From: Streptomyces sp. AC1-42W
GTDB lineage: Bacteria > Actinomycetota > Actinomycetes > Streptomycetales > Streptomycetaceae
Assembly: GCF_003248355.1 (NCBI RefSeq)
Contig: NZ_QKWY01000001.1
Span: 3,864,001 to 3,928,000 of the forward strand
Length of the DNA stretch: 64,000 bases
Direction: 5' to 3'
The position numbers and the translations under genes were made by a program. The notes below the pieces were generated by a model. It saw only the letters and a program-made list of their open reading frames with translations. It searched no databases and was not told where the DNA came from. How positions within the stretch are numbered: the first letter of the stretch is position 1; each line of letters begins with the position of its first letter. Positions 23,447-31,474 of this stretch are shown in pieces.

Positions 23447-24127
23447 ATGGCGACACGCCCCTCTCCGCAGGATGACCTTCGCGCTGTTCTCTTCGACTCC
23501 GGCGGTGTGCTGATGCAGCCGATCGGTAGCCGATGGAACCCACGAGCGGACTTCGAGCAGACCGTCCTTGCCCATGTGCCTTCTATCGCGCCGGAACAGT
23601 TCGTGGCAGCCATCGCCGCGGGCGACCGCTGCCTCGCTTCCTCGTTCCCCGAGCCTGAACCCGACGAGTACCACCGGCTGATGCTCCGGCACATGGGGGT
23701 GGACCCGACCCCGGAACTCCTCAGCGACTTGCGCCGCGAGGTGCCGCCGGCCACGCTCTTGGAGCTCTACCCGGATGTCGCGGACACCCTGGAGGAGCTC
23801 CGCCGCCGGGGAGTGCGGATGGCGGTGGTGTCGGATGCCTGGCCCAATCTGCCTGACCTTCACGCAGGGTTAGGGATCAGACGGTTCTTCGAGGCGTATG
23901 CGATTTCTGCGGTGCTCGGTTGCAACAAGCCGGATCCACGCATGTACCACCATGCCAGCACCACGCTGGATCTCCGGCCCGCGCAATGTCTGTTCGTCGA
24001 TGACGATCCAGATCTGGTCGACGCCGCGATCGGACTCGGTTACGCGGGGCGCGCAATCTGCAGGGGAGCGCTCACGACGGAGACACCGTCCATCGCGTCC
24101 CTGACAGAGCTGCTGGACCTCTTCTGA
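23447..24127 (+). CDS. HAD-superfamily hydrolase (subfamily IA type)
   Basis: A 226-residue HAD phosphatase-like protein. Motif I is 'AVLFDSGGVLMQP'; the usual second Asp (DxD) is Ser-Gly here, as in many 'FDxGGV' members of the epoxide hydrolase N-terminal/HAD-IA group. Motif II is VVSDAW, the conserved Lys lies in LGCNKPDPRMY, and motif IV is CLFVDDDPDLV. The helical cap lies between residues 20 and 90. It probably acts on a small phosphate ester, or on none if the altered motif I is inactive. It stands alone between damaged genes; the ATG is the first in frame. Confidence 0.87.
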   Translation: MATRPSPQDDLRAVLFDSGGVLMQPIGSRWNPRADFEQTVLAHVPSIAPEQFVAAIAAGDRCLASSFPEPEPDEYHRLMLRHMGVDPTPELLSDLRREVPPATLLELYPDVADTLEELRRRGVRMAVVSDAWPNLPDLHAGLGIRRFFEAYAISAVLGCNKPDPRMYHHASTTLDLRPAQCLFVDDDPDLVDAAIGLGYAGRAICRGALTTETPSIASLTELLDLF

Positions 24128-24544
24128 CACGGGTGCGACGGTCTGCCTGCCGCGTATCTGGACCACCGACGTAGAAGCCCCTGCGGCCCAGATTCTTCTT
24201 GCACGTGGCGTCATCTACTACCCGGCTTCGCCCCTCGAAGTTGATGGCCCTCCGTGCGCTTCCTGTCGTAGTAGACCTTTGATGCCGAGCAGAGCAGTGC
24301 GATGAACTGGGCTGATAAATACATGGCCGGTTGAAGGCCGCGATGGTGGTCCCATACCGTGCAGACTGATGGCGACGCTCGTGTTGATGTTGACGGCCCG
24401 CAGGACGTCGTCCGATGTCGCCGGAGCGACATCCGGTTCATGCTGAGTCGGAGCGTATGCATGGGGTCGCTCCGCCGCGCTGGTCGATGGTGAGACCTAC
24501 CGTCGCCTGGTGGCAGAATCCTCCGGAACGTTCTACGGGGGACC
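24128..24544. other. Intergenic region, remnants only
   Basis: About 415 bp between the HAD gene and the split hydrolase. Apart from the possible IS110 fragment I find no gene, hairpin or repeat. The A+T content is higher than in neighbouring genes, which fits decayed insertion-sequence DNA. Confidence 0.4.
24211..24360 (-). pseudogene. IS110-family transposase remnant
   Basis: A short minus-strand fragment reads 'PAMYLSAQFIALLCSASKVY' and then YDRKRTEG, which resembles the C-terminal region of IS110 transposases (AxYLSAFxAL...SxxYYDRKRxEGK). The upstream and downstream parts are not recognisable. It is a small remnant, and the assignment rests on one motif. Confidence 0.4.
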
Positions 24545-25266
24545 ATGGACATCATCAAGCAGGAAATCGCCGGACCCGTCGAGGGCGTGCTGGTGAGGCC
24601 AGCCGCAGGAGGTCGGATCGGGGTGCTCGTTCTGCACGGCTCCTACGGCCCCGGCGCCGAGCAGCGATGCCGATCGCTCGCGCGTAGCGGGTTGGTGGCC
24701 TTGGGGCTCCGCTGGTACGGCGGCGAGGGTCAGCCGCCTGGAATCTGCGAGATCCCGATCGAGACGTTCACGCACGCCCTGGATCTTCTGCACTCCCAAG
24801 GCATCGAGCGTCTTGGCGTGCTCGGCCTGTCCAAGGGAGCCGAGGCCGCGCTGTGGCTGTCCGTCCTCGACCAGCGTATCGACGCCGTCGTCGCACTGTC
24901 GCCGACCTCAGTGACATGGCCAAACCTGGGCCCCGGCACGGACGGTCGGAGTCGGCCCTGGCGCTCGTCATGGACCTGGCGCGGAGAGCCGCTCCCGTTC
25001 GTGCCGCTGGACGAGGCATGGAAGCCGGAAGCACACGACGAGGACGGACTGGTGTCCCTTCGTGGCTGGTACGAGCGCAGTCGCGAGCTCTACCCCGAGC
25101 AGTATGAAACTGCGGCCATCCCCGTGGAGAGCACCGCAGCCGAGCTTGTCCTGGTAGCCGGCGGAGACGATCGGACCTGGCCCTGCCTGCCCGCCGCACG
25201 GGCGCTGAGGGACCGCCGGGCTGCGGTTGGGTTGCCCACGGTACTAGGGCGCGTATTTGGTCGTGA

Positions 25267-25773
25267 TCAAGCGGCTCTGGTGAGGTCCTTGATCCAGATC
25301 ATCGCGCCACGAAGGTGGAGGCCGGCGAGGTAGCTCTCCGGGGTCTTGTCATAGCGTGTGGCGATGCCCCGCCATGCCTTCAGCTTGTTGATCAGGCGCT
25401 CGACGGTGTTCCGGTCCTTGTAGAGTTCGGCATCATGGCTGACGGGCCTGCCGCCCTTGCCGCCCTTCTTCCTGCGGCTGGCGGCTTGGTCGATTTTCTC
25501 CGGGATGACGGCCTTGATGTGGCGTTTGCGCAGGTGGTTGCGGTTTCCCCTGGACGAGTAGGCCTTATCCCCGGCGACCGCGTCGGGCCGGGTGCGAGGG
25601 CGTCCGACCGGTCCGGGGACCCGGACCTTCCGCAGCACGGTGATGAACTGCGGGCTGTCGGCGGCCTGGCCCTCGGTCAGGACGAACGCCACGGGGCGGC
25701 ACCTGCGCTCCCCGGCGACGTGGACCTTGCTGGTCTGCCCGCCTCTGGAGCGTCCGAGCAGGGCGGCTTTCAA
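25267..25773 (-). CDS. IS5-type transposase, second frame (orfB)
   Basis: The C-terminal catalytic half of the transposase, about 168 residues when read from the first Met. 'LGRSRGGQTSKVHVAGERRC' is the standard IS5 segment after the slippage point. 'VAGDKAYSSRGNRNHLRKRH' contains the second Asp, and 'KDRNTVERLINKLKAWRGIA' with TRYDK carries the catalytic Glu. It is normally made as a fusion with the preceding frame rather than alone. Confidence 0.9.
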   Translation of the reverse strand: MKAALLGRSRGGQTSKVHVAGERRCRPVAFVLTEGQAADSPQFITVLRKVRVPGPVGRPRTRPDAVAGDKAYSSRGNRNHLRKRHIKAVIPEKIDQAASRRKKGGKGGRPVSHDAELYKDRNTVERLINKLKAWRGIATRYDKTPESYLAGLHLRGAMIWIKDLTRAA

Positions 25774-26258
25774 ACGGAGCTTTCGGCGGCGTCGGATGCG
25801 TCGCCGTTCTTCCCGTCCCGGGTCGTCCTGCCCGTCCTGTTCCTGCGGGCCGCCCCCTTTTGCCGGGCCTTCTCCGCTTCGTCAGCGGCTTTCTCCAGGG
25901 CCGCCATGGCATCGGGCTCCAGGTGCATCCCGGCGGCGTCATGGTGGGCCCGGACGGTGGTGGAGTCCACGCTGACCAGGGACAAGTCCACCTCGCCCCG
26001 CTTGGCGGCTTCCGCGATCGCGCCCTCCAGCAGGGCTTCGAAGACGCCGGCGTCCCTCCACTGCCGGAAACGGTTGTGGACGGCCGACCAGGAACCGAAC
26101 TCCCGGGGAATCTCGCGCCACTGGCTGCCGGTCCTGAAGTGCCAGATCACGCCCTCGAACTGCTGGCGCAGCCGTTCGGGGTAGGGGCCGTACTCGCCGA
26201 TCGGCAAGTACGGCTCGATGAACTCCCACTCACTGTCGGTCAGTTGCACACGGGTCAC
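25770..26258 (-). CDS. IS5-type transposase, first frame (orfA)
   Basis: A 162-residue N-terminal transposase part starting at GTG 26258. 'LTDSEWEFIEPYLP' and 'FRTGSQWREIPREFGSWSAV' with 'HNRFRQWRDAGVFEAL' are the DUF4096 and IS5 signatures, and SVDSTTVRAHHDAAG carries the first catalytic Asp of the DDE triad. It ends in a Lys/Arg/Asp-rich tail (ARQKGAARRNRTGRTTRDGK) near the frameshift point. The frame of the second ORF is entered near 25770-25790, so a full transposase needs ribosomal slippage. Confidence 0.9.
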   Translation of the reverse strand: MTRVQLTDSEWEFIEPYLPIGEYGPYPERLRQQFEGVIWHFRTGSQWREIPREFGSWSAVHNRFRQWRDAGVFEALLEGAIAEAAKRGEVDLSLVSVDSTTVRAHHDAAGMHLEPDAMAALEKAADEAEKARQKGAARRNRTGRTTRDGKNGDASDAAESSV

Positions 26259-26334
26259 GCACCACGGTCTACCGGATCAGGGGCAACCACGAGGGCGAAA
26301 CCCGCAAATTGATCACGACCGAATACGCGCCCTA

Positions 26335-26496
26335 AGGGCTGTCCCGTAATCCCCGGCGGGCGCACGACGACAGCTACGGCACCTCGCTGCGTTGTCGGAA
26401 CGTCCGAATACGTCCAGTATGCGAACGCCCCTCCGCCTTGCGATGCACCGCATCTGACGCCGCGCGCTGATCCACCGGGGATTACGGGACAGCCCT
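26335..26496. mobile_element. 162-bp MITE, copy 1
   Basis: A non-coding element with perfect terminal inverted repeats of at least 22 bases (outer AGGGCTGTCCCGTAATCCCC), flanked by TA on each side. It is identical over its full length to the copy at 48067. Both copies interrupt a gene and removal restores the frame. The TA target suggests a Tc1/mariner-IS630 or IS5-type transposase acting in trans. The terminal repeats differ from those of the adjacent IS5 element, so that element is not its parent. Confidence 0.88.
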
Positions 26497-26721
26497 TAGT
26501 CGAACGGTGCGCTGCCGGCCACCGTCCCCGCCTTCCAGGTGAAGGACCAGCCACTCCGTCGACGCATCTGCGCTACGGGGGGACCGACGCCGACGACGCA
26601 GCGCTGGGGGCCGCCGCCTGGCCGCACATCTTGCATGCCCTGCACGGCGCCAGCCCGCTCCGCTGACACCGGTTGACGCTTCTCGATAGCCCGTGCGGGC
26701 CCACGGCGATCTCGCCGCTTC

Positions 26722-27250
26722 CGGCCGCTGCTGGACACTGCAGCTCGTCTCGCCGGAACCGAGGTCACCAATGCCGCACTCCGCACCCAGCGCGAGCACG
26801 CCGACTACCTCCTACGCCGCCGCGCCCACTGCATCGCCATCGCCAAGGTCCACCAGAAGAAGCCGTGCAGGCAGATGATGTCCCTGCCTTGGACGGACAA
26901 CCCGCTCCTGGGCCGGACTCGTGACATCGGAAACGGCCGCGCCGAGATCCGGTGTACACAAGGTCGCCGCAGTGGAGCATCCGTGCCTCACCGGTTCCCA
27001 GCAGGCCGTGCAGATCGAGCGCCACCCGATCGACCGTGAGGCGGGCAGGAGGGCCCTCCCGCTGTCTATGCCGTCACCAGCCTGACCATCGATCAGCGAC
27101 GCGCCCGCCCGATGTGCGCAAACGGTCCGCGACCACCGGAAGATCGAGGCCCTGCACGACGTCCGCGATACGGGCTTCACTGAGGAGGCCTGCCAGTTTT
27201 GAACCGGCAACGTATCCCGAGTTGATGCTGGCCTCGGTCATCGCGGCGGC
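26722..27250 (+). pseudogene. ISAs1-family transposase remnant
   Basis: Decayed coding sequence in more than one frame. It begins 'RFRPLLDTAARLAGTEVTNA' and 'ALRTQREHADYLLRRRAHCI' with 'AKVHQKK', 'LPWTDNPLLGRTRDIGNGRA', then (after frameshifts) 'PAVYAVTSLT' and 'VRDHRKIEALHDVRDTGFTE', which follow the order of ISAs1 (DDE_Tnp_ISAs1) transposases. An internal stop after EEACQF and several shifts make it inactive. Its right end abuts the arsC fragment, so the element probably removed most of arsC. Confidence 0.75.
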
Positions 27251-27330
27251 GGCCATCTGAGAGCGGTCCGCGTTGTGGACGCAGATGGGCAGTACGGACG
27301 GCTTCGCCTCGGGGCTCTGGAGGCGTGAAG
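27243..27330 (-). pseudogene. arsC fragment (arsenate reductase, LMW phosphatase type)
   Basis: On the minus strand the sequence 'KPSVLPICVHNADRSQMAAA' matches the N-terminal P-loop of arsenate reductases (usual form VLFVCVHNAGRSQMAAA). The CxxNxxRS loop is nearly intact, with Gly replaced by Asp. After AAAAM the similarity ends at the ISAs1 remnant. It diverges from arsR-acr3, the classical arrangement, and is clearly truncated. Confidence 0.7.
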
Positions 27331-27370
27331 GACGTTTCCTCCTGACTCGCGGCGGCTGCGCGTCAACCAT

Positions 27371-27408
27371 CACATCAGTATCTGCTGGTGTCAGCAGATA
27401 CTGATGTG
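27371..27408. promoter_or_regulatory. Long perfect palindrome upstream of arsR, likely ArsR operator
   Basis: CACATCAGTATCTGCTG (27371-27387), a 4-base centre GTGT, and its exact complement (27392-27408). Seventeen-base arms are unusual. It lies 13 bp before the arsR start and between it and the arsC fragment, so it could control both directions, as expected of an ArsR-family operator. Confidence 0.8.
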
Positions 27409-27421
27409 AAATCATCAGCGC

Positions 27422-27730
27422 ATGCTGACTTCAGTCGACGCTGATGTGATCCGGGCGCTGGGTGACCCGCTCCGGATGCGGATCGTGACCTTGCTGGCGC
27501 ACGAGACGCTGTGCACCACGCACCTGGTGGAGGAGACCCGGGCCCGGCAGACCAACCTGTCGAATCACATGAAGGTGTTGCGTGAGGCCGGGCTGGTGGA
27601 GACCGAGCCGTGCGGCCGCTTCACCTATTACAAGCTCAAGCCCGACGTCCTGGCCGGGCTCTCCGAGCAGTTCGCCGAACTCGCCGCGTCCGCCCGTGCC
27701 GCCGCCGAGAACAAGAGGGCCTGCTCATGA
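27422..27730 (+). CDS. arsR: ArsR-family arsenic-responsive repressor
   Basis: A 102-residue winged-helix repressor. The helix-turn-helix is 'RARQTNLSNHMKVLREAGLV' and the wing 'EPCGRFTYYKLKPD'. Only one Cys lies in the classical alpha-3 region (ETLCTTHLVEE); others are in the wing (EPCG) and at the C-terminus (KRACS). This resembles the alternative As(III) sites of actinobacterial ArsR/CmtR-type sensors more than the CxC type of the arsR at 9339. It overlaps acr3 (ATGA), so both form one operon under the palindrome just upstream. Confidence 0.92.
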   Translation: MLTSVDADVIRALGDPLRMRIVTLLAHETLCTTHLVEETRARQTNLSNHMKVLREAGLVETEPCGRFTYYKLKPDVLAGLSEQFAELAASARAAAENKRACS

Positions 27731-28845
27731 CCGCCACCGAGCCCACCACCGCTCGCGCCGCGAGCGCTGACGGGGCCGGGGACGATTCGATCGTCAGAAG
27801 GCTCTCCACGCTCGACCGCTACCTCGCGGTGTGGATTCTGCTTGCCATGGCCGCTGGCCTGGGGCTCGGCCGACTCGTCCCCGGCCTTGACGACGTGCTG
27901 GTGAAGGTGGAGATCGGCGGAGTCTCGCTGCCGATCGCGCTCGGCCTACTGGTCATGATGTATCCGGTGCTGGCGAAGGTCCGCTACGACCGGTTCGACC
28001 GCGTGACCGGCGACAAGAAACTCATGGTTTCGTCGCTGGTCATCAACTGGCTCGTGGGACCTGCGGTCATGTTCGCGCTGGCGTGGATCTTTCTGCCGGA
28101 CCTGCCCGAGTACCGCACCGGCCTGATCATCGTGGGCCTTGCCCGGTGCATCGCCATGGTCATCATCTGGAACGACCTGGCCTGCGGCGACCGCGAGGCC
28201 GCCGCCGTTCTCGTCGCATTGAACTCCGTCTTCCAGGTCCTGGCGTTCGGCCTGCTCGGCTGGCTGTATCTCGACCTCCTGCCCGGCTGGCTCGGCCTCG
28301 GTGACGGCGAGCATCTCGACATCTCCATGGGGAAGATCGCACTGAACGTCGTCATCTTCCTCGGCATTCCACTTGCCGCCGGGTTCCTCACTCGCCGTCT
28401 GGGCGAGAGGAGACTCGGCCGCGCCGACTACGAGGCCAGGTTCCTTCCGAAGGTCGGTCCGTGGGCGCTGTACGGGCTGCTGTTCACGATCGTCATCCTC
28501 TTCGCCCTCCAGGGCAGGACCATCACCTCCCAGCCGCTGGACGTCGCCCGGATGGCGCTACCGCTGCTGGCCTACTTCGCCCTGATGTTCTTCGGGACCT
28601 TCCTCCTGGGCAAGGGGCTGGGCCTGGCCTACGACCGCACCGCAACCCTCGCCTTCACCGCTGCGGGCAACAACTTCGAGCTGGCCATCGCGGTCGCCAT
28701 CGCCACCTTCGGCGTCACCTCCGGCCAGGCCCTGTCCGGGGTTGTCGGCCCCCTCATCGAAGTGCCGGTGCTGATCGGCCTGGTCTACGTCGCACTCGCC
28801 TGGCGCAAGAGGTTCACCGACAACGCGACGACGCCGGCCCCGTGA
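27727..28845 (+). CDS. acr3: ACR3-family arsenite efflux permease
   Basis: A 372-residue membrane protein with about ten helices. The ACR3 signature Cys-containing helix is 'GLARCIAMVIIWNDLACGDR', and 'AAGNNFELAIAVAIATFG' is the second conserved block. It exports As(III) driven by the proton gradient. The ATG overlaps the stop of arsR (ATGA). With arsC truncated, this operon would only handle arsenite unless an arsenate reductase is encoded elsewhere. Confidence 0.94.
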   Translation: MTATEPTTARAASADGAGDDSIVRRLSTLDRYLAVWILLAMAAGLGLGRLVPGLDDVLVKVEIGGVSLPIALGLLVMMYPVLAKVRYDRFDRVTGDKKLMVSSLVINWLVGPAVMFALAWIFLPDLPEYRTGLIIVGLARCIAMVIIWNDLACGDREAAAVLVALNSVFQVLAFGLLGWLYLDLLPGWLGLGDGEHLDISMGKIALNVVIFLGIPLAAGFLTRRLGERRLGRADYEARFLPKVGPWALYGLLFTIVILFALQGRTITSQPLDVARMALPLLAYFALMFFGTFLLGKGLGLAYDRTATLAFTAAGNNFELAIAVAIATFGVTSGQALSGVVGPLIEVPVLIGLVYVALAWRKRFTDNATTPAP

Positions 28846-28953
28846 GACAACCGACCCATGGTGTGGCCGCCCCCGACCGGACGACTGCCGGCGGCGCGGG
28901 TGGAGTTGCGCAGCCGTACACCCGGCCCCGGCCCCCAAGGCGGGAGGCCGAGG

Positions 28954-29348
28954 TCACAGGGCGAGCAGTCCTGCAGCCGTCTCTCTGAATCCGCAGGCAT
29001 CGAAGTAGAACGATCGCAAGTGCCCTTCGAAGTCGACATGCAGCCACTCGCACCCCGCGGCGCGGCACCCCTGAGCAGCCGCCTTGACCAGCGCGGCTCC
29101 CACCCCGTTCGCACGATTGGACTGAGCTACGACCGTGTCCAGGACAAACGCATGGACACCGCCGTCCCAGGCGAGTTGACGAAGCCGACCAAACGATCAC
29201 CTTCCCGGGCGCAGACCCAGCCGAGGCTGTGACGTTGAAGCCTTGCACGCCAGTCGGTCTGCTCGACTGGATGACCGAACCCTTCGGCATGCAGCTGGTT
29301 GACCGCTGAGTTGTCGACGTCGCCCCGCCACTCATACGTGATCGTCAT
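28954..29348 (-). pseudogene. GNAT acetyltransferase with one-base frameshift
   Basis: It starts MTITYEWRGDVDNSAVNQLH and continues through 'WVCAREGDRLVGFVN', then the frame breaks near 29167-29176. Adding one base restores 'AWDGGVHAFVLDTVVAQSNR', then ANGVGAALVKAAAQG (the acetyl-CoA-binding motif) and the C-terminal 'FEGHLRSFYFDACGF', a complete GNAT of about 130 residues. The loss may be real or a sequencing error. Substrate unknown. Confidence 0.8.
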
Positions 29349-29449
29349 GGCCCCGAACCTAACGATCACCAGAGCCGGACCCGAGGACCGGGCGCCCATC
29401 TAAATGTCGGAGCGGTGGGCGCGAGTGAGTCGTATGATCGTGGCGGGAT

Positions 29450-29523
29450 GGGGCTCGTAGCGCAGCGGTTGTCGCGCCCTCACGGCATGTGGGAGGACAC
29501 CGGTTCGAATCCGGTCAGCCCCA
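29450..29523 (+). tRNA. tRNA-like element, possible CAT anticodon, atypical
   Basis: A 74-base sequence with a perfect T arm (ACCGG-TTCGAAT-CCGGT), a D arm with stem GCGC/GCGC and GG in the loop, an anticodon-like arm (CTCAC-GGCATGT-GGGAG with one A-G mismatch) and an acceptor stem GGGGCT/AGCCCC with a C-C mismatch at position 7. Loop position 33 is G instead of the invariant T. No CCA is encoded. The flanks extend the acceptor stem to 14 perfect pairs (29442-29455 with 29517-29530). It may be a diverged tRNA, a pseudo-tRNA or a tRNA-like RNA. Confidence 0.5.
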
Positions 29524-29696
29524 TCCCGCCTTGGCTCGCCCAGACTCTTCACCGCAACCGCGTACGGACCCGTCACCGGCTTCGGCCGCAGCTGTCGGCT
29601 CCCTGCTCCGCGTCCCGGAAGATGCCGGCGGCACGGCTCACTCCTGCCCCCTGGTACGCCGCCGCCAGACGCAACAGGGGGCTTGTCGGCAGGGCC

Positions 29697-30284
29697 TCAG
29701 CGTGGGAGGAGTGCGGCCAGCAGCCGTTCTACGGTCGCCGTACTGTCGGTGGTTTGTTCAGGGCTGCCGGTCATCAGCAAGTGGTGGGTTGTGCCGACGA
29801 GGGCGAGCGCGATGGTGGCGGCGTCGCTGTCGGCGGGAATCCGGCCGGCGTGCTGTTCCGCCTGGAGGTACGAAGCGACGGCGTGCTGGATCGCGTCGAA
29901 GGCGGGCGCGCCGGACTGGAGGCCGTCGCGGGTGTGCGCCGCGGCCGCTGGGCGGGTGATCGCCAGGCCCACCACCGCGGGCGGAAGAGAGTCCAGCAGA
30001 GCCCCGACAACGTCCTGGAGGTTCTCCGCGACCGTGGCGTGGCCCACTTTGGCCTCCAGGGCCTGGGCCTGGCGGGCACTGCGGGCGAAGCGGTCCAGGA
30101 CCAGTTCGGCGACGAACCCGTCCAGGCCGGCGAAATGCGTGTGCAGCACGCCCTTGGCGCAGCCCGCCTCCGCGGTGATCGCGCGGCTGGTCAACGCGGC
30201 GGCACCATCGCGGGCCGCCACCCGTTCCGCCGCCGCGAACAGCCGCTCGCGCAGATCCGGAATCGCTACTCCACGAGGTGACAC
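29697..30284 (-). CDS. TetR-family repressor (module A)
   Basis: A 195-residue TetR regulator. The DNA-binding part is 'ALTSRAITAEAGCAKGVLHT' with HFAGLDGFVAELV. The C-terminal domain is a ligand-binding helix bundle. It is divergent from a methyltransferase gene across two GGGC palindromes. It is clearly related to the TetR at 45009: both share the 'LTSRA.T.EA.CAKGVLH.HF' core and the same divergent arrangement with a methyltransferase, so this is a duplicated module. Confidence 0.9.
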   Translation of the reverse strand: MSPRGVAIPDLRERLFAAAERVAARDGAAALTSRAITAEAGCAKGVLHTHFAGLDGFVAELVLDRFARSARQAQALEAKVGHATVAENLQDVVGALLDSLPPAVVGLAITRPAAAAHTRDGLQSGAPAFDAIQHAVASYLQAEQHAGRIPADSDAATIALALVGTTHHLLMTGSPEQTTDSTATVERLLAALLPR

Positions 30285-30312
30285 AACTTCCCCTGTCGTC
30301 CTGGTCGTTGCA

Positions 30313-30352
30313 AGTATGGGCGGACGCCCATACTATTTTGGGCACTTGCCCA
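30313..30352. promoter_or_regulatory. Two palindromes, likely TetR operators (module A)
   Basis: AGTATGGGC-GGAC-GCCCATACT (30313-30334), with 9-bp arms, and TGGGCA-CT-TGCCCA (30339-30352), with 6-bp arms. They lie between the divergent TetR and methyltransferase genes. The same GGGC...GCCC pattern recurs at 44941-44977 in the paralogous module. Confidence 0.72.
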
Positions 30353-30400
30353 TTCTAGGGCCGGGACGCCTCGTCGCGCCCGGCGGGAGGGAGCGCAACC

Positions 30401-31253
30401 ATGGCGCAGTTCGCCAACACCGCGCAGGCCGAGGCATGGAACGGATACGAGGGCGCGCAGTGGGCCCGCAGCCAGGAGCGGTGGGACGCCGTCAACGACG
30501 GCTTCAACCAGCCACTTCTGGACGCTGCGGGCATCCTCGAGTCCGACACCGTGCTGGACGTCGGCTGCGGAGCCGGCCGTACGACCCGCCTCGCCGCTCG
30601 TCATGCCGTACGCGGCCGGGCGCTCGGCCTGGACCTGTCGGAACCGATGCTGAACAAGGCTCGGGAGAGCGCCGTACGCGAAGGAGTGGCGAACGCGGAC
30701 TTCGTGCAGGGCGACGCGCAGGTCCACCCCCTGGGGAACGGAACGTTCGACGCGATCATCAGCCGGTACGGCATGACCTTCTTCACCGACCCGGCCGCCG
30801 CATTCGCCAACTTGCACCGCGCACTGCGCCCCGGCGGCCGGCTGGCGTTCATCTGTGCGGCCGAGCCAGAGGGCAACGAGTGGTTCGCCGCCCTGGCCCC
30901 GCTCAAGGACATCCTGCCGCTCGGCGGGTTCGGGAAGGCCGGCGCCCCCCGGCATGTTCTCCCTCACCGACCCCGGTCACATTCAGGATCTGCTCGCCGC
31001 CGCCGGGTTCCAGAAGGTGCAGGTGCAGCACATTCGAGTGGCGGGGAAGTGGGGAGCCGACACCGAGGACGCCACAGCGTTCATGCTGGACTCCGGCCCC
31101 GTACGCCACCTGCTCGACCAGGCAACGCCGGCCTCGCGGACGGCGGCGCGGCAGGCACTGACAGCCGCCCTGCACCCCTACGAGACGGACAGCGGGGTGT
31201 GGCTGCACAGCAGCTCCTGGCTGGTCACCGCCATTCATCCGGCACACGACTGA
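30401..31253 (+). pseudogene. SAM-dependent methyltransferase with one-base frameshift (module A)
   Basis: It starts MAQFANTAQAEAWNGYEG and has motif I 'TVLDVGCGAGRTTRLA', 'ALGLDLSEPMLNKARESA' and 'ALRPGGRLAFICAAEPEGNE'. The frame is lost in the C6 run at 30945-30950; with five C the protein continues 'APGMFSLTDPGHIQDLL' to a TGA at 31253, about 283 residues in total, the usual length for this UbiE-like group. It is otherwise intact, so an assembly error is quite possible. It is presumably repressed by the divergent TetR. Confidence 0.83.
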
Positions 31254-31474
31254 GCCACTGGCTGCCGGCAGATGTGGTCTCAGCGGCCGTGCCCCTGCCC
31301 GGGGCCGGCACGCTCACGCTACGGCCACCGCCCGGCGGGACGGATGCTGAAAGGGGGACTCGCGATCCCTGGACAACCGCGGCCTTCATCCGGCCCCGGG
31401 CCCGCGCGATCGTTGAGTGGAAGGCGGCGACGGACCGGCCGGTCCGCCCGCACCTCGAACCCGACGGAGCCATC

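Larger units (their letters stand above)
25247..26332 (-). mobile_element. IS5-family (IS427-group-like) insertion sequence, complete
   Basis: A 1086-bp element bounded by TA on both sides. The terminal inverted repeats match over 24 bases with one mismatch (outer bases GGGCGCGTATT, inner GGTCGTGATCAA). It holds two overlapping transposase frames on the minus strand, an arrangement that usually needs programmed frameshifting. It sits inside the hydrolase gene and its right end shares the TA with the MITE. It looks intact and possibly active. Confidence 0.88.
24545..26666 (+). pseudogene. Alpha/beta hydrolase (BAAT/dienelactone-like) split by an IS and a MITE
   Basis: The left part (to 25246) encodes a hydrolase with 'IGVLVLHGSYGPGAEQRCRS', the nucleophile elbow GLSKG in the form used by acyl-CoA thioester hydrolase/BAAT C-terminal domains (here Ser in LGLSKGAEAAL), and an Asp in VAGGDDRTWPC. 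At the codons GTA-CTA the frame runs into an insertion sequence. Joining position 25246 directly to 26499 restores 'GLPTVLVERCAAGHRPRLPG', which supplies the missing catalytic His (AAGH) and ends at the TGA at 26666. The gene was therefore intact before the IS and the MITE entered at TA. Confidence 0.88.

Noticed and set aside
26335..26496. The MITE as an internal deletion of the neighbouring IS5 element
   Set aside because: The terminal repeats differ from the first bases onward (AGGGCTGTCCC versus GGGCGCGTATT), so it needs another parent.
29450..29523. Firm assignment of the tRNA-like element as tRNA-Met
   Set aside because: The CAT triplet is in the right place, but position 33, the acceptor mismatch and the one-base-longer connector do not fit a regular tRNA.
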